Shown: piece after piece, positions 14,441-17,081 of the stretch
How the letters are laid out: each line of letters opens with the position of its first letter
How positions within the stretch are numbered: the stretch's first letter is position 1
Assembly (NCBI GenBank): GCA_965366835.1
Contig: CBDUGF010000077.1
Coordinates: 1-17,081, forward strand
DNA length: 17,081 nt
From: JAKGBX01 sp965366835
GTDB taxonomy: Bacteria > Pseudomonadota > Alphaproteobacteria > Rhodobacterales > Rhodobacteraceae
Direction: 5' to 3'
Program-made: the position numbers and the translations under genes
The notes under the pieces: generated by a model
The model's input: the letters and a program-made list of their open reading frames with translations, nothing else
Database searches by the model: none
What the model was told of the DNA's origin: nothing

Positions 14441-15436
14441 ATGGACATAAGAAAGTTTACAAGAGGTTACACCGGCAAACGCGATGATCTGGCGTGGCGC
14501 GTTCTGAGCGTGACGCTGCTGGGATATGGCATCAGCCTGGGGCTGGCGATCTCGCAGGCCGAGCGGTGGTGGGCGGTGATCCCGCTGACGGTGCTGGCGG
14601 GGCTGTTCGGCATCCGGGTCTACATGATCCAGCATGATTGCATGCACCGGGCGTTTTTCGCCTCGCGCCGGGCCAACGATATCGCCGGGGAATTGCTCTC
14701 GCCGATCTCGCTGAGCCCCTATGTGGCGACGCGCTACAATCACAATCTGCACCATGCCCATGTCGGCGATCTGGATCATCGCGAAGCCTTCGAGATCGAC
14801 ATCATGACGGTGGAGGAATTCCGAACCGCATCGCTCGGGCGCAGGCTTTGGTATCGCTTCTATCGCAGTCCGCTCTGCCTCCTGGTCCTGGGCCCGTTCG
14901 TGCTCTATCTGGTCCTGCGGAGATTTCCGAGAAACGCAATGAAAACGGGCGTTTGGTGGGTGATCCTGCATGATGCCATGGTGCTGGGATACTTCGCGCT
15001 GCTCTATGCGATTGCCGGATGGGCGGGCGTTTTCGTGCTGCTCGGGTCGATCTATGTCGGGGCCACGTTCGGGGCGATCATTCCTTACGTGGTGCATAAC
15101 TTCGAGCAGGTCTATTGGGGGCGCAAGCCGGATTACACCTATGAAAAAGGCGCGCTGGAGGGCACGTCGACGCTGCGCTTCGGGCGGCTTTTCGACTGGC
15201 TGACGCTGAACATCGCCTATCACGACCTGCATCACCTCAACGCCAATATTCCCTGTTATCACCTCAAACGTTGCTTTGAGGAGGCGGGCGATCTGCTGGC
15301 CAGCCGCGAGATCGGGTTTCGCGAGGCAATAAGCTGTTATGGCTGGAAACTTTACGACGAACAGGCGGGCCGGATGGTGAGCTTTGCGGCGGCGCGCAGG
15401 GGCGGGTCGGAGTTGCTGAACACACCTGCCGAATGA
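14441..15436 (+). CDS. Membrane fatty acid desaturase
   Basis: A 331-residue integral membrane di-iron desaturase. The three histidine boxes are complete: H65-DCM-H69, H101-NL-HH105 and H261-DL-HH265, and His104/His105 and His264/His265 would complete the di-iron site. Hydrophobic segments at ~20-40, ~45-62, ~142-160 and ~170-215 leave the boxes on the cytoplasmic face, as in the family. It should introduce a double bond into a fatty acyl chain or lipid using O2 and an electron donor; the position of the double bond and the acyl carrier cannot be read. The start at ATG 14441 lacks a good ribosome site (only TTGAAG), but no other in-frame start fits. Its upstream gap of 155 bases suggests its own promoter. 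A carotenoid or ceramide hydroxylase is possible but less likely. Confidence 0.88.
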   Translation: MDIRKFTRGYTGKRDDLAWRVLSVTLLGYGISLGLAISQAERWWAVIPLTVLAGLFGIRVYMIQHDCMHRAFFASRRANDIAGELLSPISLSPYVATRYNHNLHHAHVGDLDHREAFEIDIMTVEEFRTASLGRRLWYRFYRSPLCLLVLGPFVLYLVLRRFPRNAMKTGVWWVILHDAMVLGYFALLYAIAGWAGVFVLLGSIYVGATFGAIIPYVVHNFEQVYWGRKPDYTYEKGALEGTSTLRFGRLFDWLTLNIAYHDLHHLNANIPCYHLKRCFEEAGDLLASREIGFREAISCYGWKLYDEQAGRMVSFAAARRGGSELLNTPAE

Positions 15437-15500
15437 ATTGGTTAACCTTAACGCGCGGTGGGTTTCGCGGCAAAATCGGGGGGTGACTCGCGGCTGACAT

Positions 15501-15522
15501 CCGGCTGCCGCCCGGCTGCCGC
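15501..15522. repeat. 11-bp tandem duplication in the convergent gap
   Basis: CCGGCTGCCGC is present twice in direct succession (15501-15511 and 15512-15522) between the desaturase stop and the TspO-like stop. No coding sequence covers it and no terminator is obvious nearby. Confidence 0.8.
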
Positions 15523-15563
15523 CGAAAGATTAACCGCTGGGGCCGGGGTGTTGCGCGATCTGG

Positions 15564-16265
15564 TTAACGCTGCGCTTGCAGGGTTAACATGGCGAGAAGG
15601 ACGACGCCGAGCCCGGCCAGCCCGAGCACCGGCCAATTGAGCGGCGCGAGGTTGGAGACGATCACGCCGGCCAATGCCCAGACCACACCCGCCGGATAGG
15701 CCGGGGTATCGGGGCGGAAGCGCAGCACGGTGACGGCGATGGCCAGCGCCAGGGCGAGGGCGATCAGGGCGGCGACGGTGGGACCGGCAAACCCGTAGCC
15801 GGCCAGCAGCAATCCGACCGAGACCGAGGACGCGGCGGTGAGCCAGCCGGCATAGAGCCCGATCGGTTCGCGCAGCCAGAGCCGATCCTCGCGGCCCGCC
15901 AGCAGCAGCGCCGCCAGCGCCGTGATCAGCATGAAGACAATCAGCGCCGTCGCCCAGAGCACCGAGACCTGCGCCAGCGGCAGCCAGAACGCGCCGGCGC
16001 CGAGGCTGAGGATCAGCGCCGGGCGCATCGCCTGCCATCCAGGCGCCTGGGCGTGGCGCAGAAAACCGATGGCGGCCCCGGCGATGAGCCAGAGATAGAT
16101 CAGCCCCCAGATCGAAAACGCATAGCCGGCGGGCTGCACCGGTGGGTCGTCCTGGGGCACCGGGAACTGGCCCGGCTCGAAGCCGTTGAAGCCGGCGGAG
16201 AGCAGCGGCGAGACCGCGAAGGCGAGCGCGGCAAGCAGCGCCAGGGCAGGGGCGAGTTCCCGCAT
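15564..16265 (-). CDS. TspO/MBR-related (tryptophan-rich sensory-type) membrane protein
   Basis: A 233-residue, very hydrophobic protein with about seven predicted membrane helices and short loops. Near the N-terminus lies PAGYAFSIWGLIYLW (45-59), matching the xxYxFxIWxxIY signature of the larger TspO-related proteins that databases call tryptophan-rich sensory proteins. Classical TspO (about 160 residues, five helices) binds tetrapyrroles and regulates photosynthesis genes in Rhodobacter; this longer subfamily has no settled function, so a sensory role is only inference. GGAAAGGACAG just upstream of the ATG (16263-16265) supports the start. It stops with TAA at 15564, convergent with the desaturase, and is divergent from the EF-hand gene. 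Confidence 0.8.
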   Translation of the reverse strand: MRELAPALALLAALAFAVSPLLSAGFNGFEPGQFPVPQDDPPVQPAGYAFSIWGLIYLWLIAGAAIGFLRHAQAPGWQAMRPALILSLGAGAFWLPLAQVSVLWATALIVFMLITALAALLLAGREDRLWLREPIGLYAGWLTAASSVSVGLLLAGYGFAGPTVAALIALALALAIAVTVLRFRPDTPAYPAGVVWALAGVIVSNLAPLNWPVLGLAGLGVVLLAMLTLQAQR

Positions 16266-16351
16266 GTTCGACTGTCCTTTCCGGGCGCATCGGCATCGGC
16301 CAAATGGCGCCTATGGCTGGAGAAATCCGCTTGGCGGCCAATGCGAATCTA

Positions 16352-16380
16352 TTGCGGTTTGCAGAAAGATCAACAATATC
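16352..16380 (+). promoter_or_regulatory. Candidate promoter for the EF-hand gene
   Basis: TTGCGG (16352-16357) and AATATC (16375-16380) with a 17-base spacer resemble a housekeeping sigma-factor promoter. It lies in a locally AT-rich stretch and would give a leader of about 55-60 bases. Not confirmed by conservation. Confidence 0.35.
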
Positions 16381-16387
16381 GCGCTAG

Positions 16388-16427
16388 AAGGCAATTTCGC
16401 CTTTTGGAGAGGCGGCGCCGAGCCGCC
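16388..16427 (+). promoter_or_regulatory. Two hairpins in the EF-hand gene leader
   Basis: AAGGC (16388-16392) pairs with GCCTT (16399-16403), and GGCGGC (16411-16416) pairs with GCCGCC (16422-16427) across a 5-base loop. The second ends 3 bases before the ribosome-binding-like GGAG (16431-16434). Both would lie inside the 5' leader and could tune translation or mRNA stability. Confidence 0.4.
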
Positions 16428-16444
16428 CTTGGAGTGTCCCGAAG

Positions 16445-16678
16445 ATGAAGATCCGTGCTCTGTTGCTGGGCGCCGCTGCGTTGGTGGCATCTCAGGCCGT
16501 GGCTTCGACCGAGCTGGTCGATACCGATGGCAATGGCAGCTATTCGATGGAAGAAATGGCCGCGGCCTACCCCGGGCTGACCGAAGAACAGTTCCTCGAA
16601 ATCGACACCGATGAAAACGGCGAAGTCGACGAAGTCGAGCTGGTTGAAGCGATCGAAGAAGGCTTGATCGACGGCTGA
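16445..16678 (+). CDS. Small secreted EF-hand calcium-binding protein
   Basis: A 77-residue protein with a typical Sec signal peptide: KIR, hydrophobic core LLLGAAALVA, probable cleavage after A20 in AVA-ST. The mature ~57 residues carry two canonical 12-residue EF-hand loops, D26-T-D-G-N-G...E37 and D54-T-D-E-N-G...E65, with Asp/Asn at positions 1, 3 and 5, Gly at 6 and Glu at 12, so both should bind Ca2+. The product is strongly acidic and probably lives in the periplasm. Start ATG 16445 has GGAG 10 bases upstream. It is monocistronic, with its own candidate promoter and strong terminator. The role is unknown; calcium buffering or sensing is inference. Confidence 0.88.
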   Translation: MKIRALLLGAAALVASQAVASTELVDTDGNGSYSMEEMAAAYPGLTEEQFLEIDTDENGEVDEVELVEAIEEGLIDG

Positions 16679-16708
16679 TCCCTCGGCTTTCGATCAGTCC
16701 GGTCATGC

Positions 16709-16738
16709 AAGGCCCCCGGCGCGATCCGGGGGCCTTTT
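16709..16738 (+). terminator. Rho-independent terminator of the EF-hand gene
   Basis: GGCCCCCGG (16711-16719) and CCGGGGGCC (16726-16734) form a perfect 9-bp stem with a CGCGAT loop, extended by flanking AA/TT, followed by TTTT (16735-16738). It begins 30 bases after the EF-hand stop. The minus strand also has TT and, before the stem, AAAA, so it may weakly serve the convergent serS as well. Confidence 0.9.
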
Positions 16739-16766
16739 CCTGTCATGATCCGCCTGAACGCGCGGT

Positions 16767-17081
16767 TCAGACCAGCGCGCCCTTGGCCGAAAGCCGGGTC
16801 TTGCCGCGCAGATAGGGGTGCAGCGCCTCGGGCAGGTCGACCGAGCCATCCGCGGCCTGGCCATTCTCCAGCACCGCGATCAGGCAGCGCCCGACGGCGA
16901 GGCCGGACCCGTTGAGCGTGTGGACGAATTGCGGCTTGCCGCCATCAACGGGCTTGAAGCGGGCATTCATCCGGCGGGCCTGAAAATCGCCGCAGACCGA
17001 GACCGAGGATATTTCGCGATAGCTATTCTGGCCGGGCAGCCAGACCTCGATATCGTGGGTGCGGCGCGCGCCGAAGCCCAT
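16767..17081 (-). CDS. serS: Seryl-tRNA synthetase, C-terminal part (5' end outside window)
   Basis: The last 104 residues of SerRS, the class II enzyme that charges tRNA-Ser with serine. The segment follows E. coli SerRS closely: RRTHDIEVWLPGQNSYREIS, then CGDFQARRMNARF, then motif 3 as HTLNGSGLAVGRCLIAVLEN, whose Arg contacts ATP, and the ending PEALHPYLRGK. The methionine at the window edge (17079-17081) is internal, not the start. It stops with TGA at 16767-16769, inside a small inverted repeat (CTGAAC/GTTCAG, 16754-16770). It is convergent with the EF-hand gene. Confidence 0.96.
   Translation of the reverse strand: MGFGARRTHDIEVWLPGQNSYREISSVSVCGDFQARRMNARFKPVDGGKPQFVHTLNGSGLAVGRCLIAVLENGQAADGSVDLPEALHPYLRGKTRLSAKGALV

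Overview
The window is GC-rich, densely coded chromosomal DNA from an alphaproteobacterium, most likely a member of the Rhodobacteraceae (Roseobacter-type). This rests on the gene families, the YfgM-like/BamB/Der order and the codon use, not on a database match. Apart from the two truncated end genes, every gene looks intact. I see no tRNA, rRNA, CRISPR array, insertion sequence or phage gene.

Layout. 1-327 is the C-terminal end of a LysM protein. 437-1504 encodes a DUF2855 protein. 1579-3853 holds an Atm1-type ABC exporter followed after one base by a GNAT acetyltransferase. These run rightward and meet a leftward block: a TauD/TfdA-family dioxygenase (3867-4694), an unusually large RND permease (4764-8903) and its periplasmic adaptor (8900-10240). 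Adaptor and permease overlap by 4 bases (ATGA), so they form one pump operon reading adaptor-permease, perhaps with the dioxygenase as its last gene. No outer-membrane channel gene is present.

10241-10599 is a 359-base divergent intergenic region. Its right half can fold into several strong hairpins before a rightward envelope/ribosome cluster: a membrane-anchored YfgM-like protein (10600-11271), the lipoprotein BamB (11434-12777) and the GTPase Der (12828-14285). The gap before bamB holds an 11-bp-stem hairpin and a perfect 13-bp tandem duplication. A fatty acid desaturase (14441-15436) follows and converges on a leftward TspO-like membrane protein (15564-16265). A small secreted EF-hand protein (16445-16678) with a strong terminator comes next, then the C-terminal end of serS on the minus strand.

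Most of this is housekeeping. The parts most worth a second look are the structured, apparently unclassified leader at 10436-10597, the RND permease (two predicted extra membrane helices, a roughly 115-residue periplasmic insertion, a roughly 95-residue acidic tail and a reduced proton relay), the near-perfect heptad hairpin in its adaptor, and a dioxygenase that keeps the TauD catalytic residues but has lost key taurine-contacting ones.
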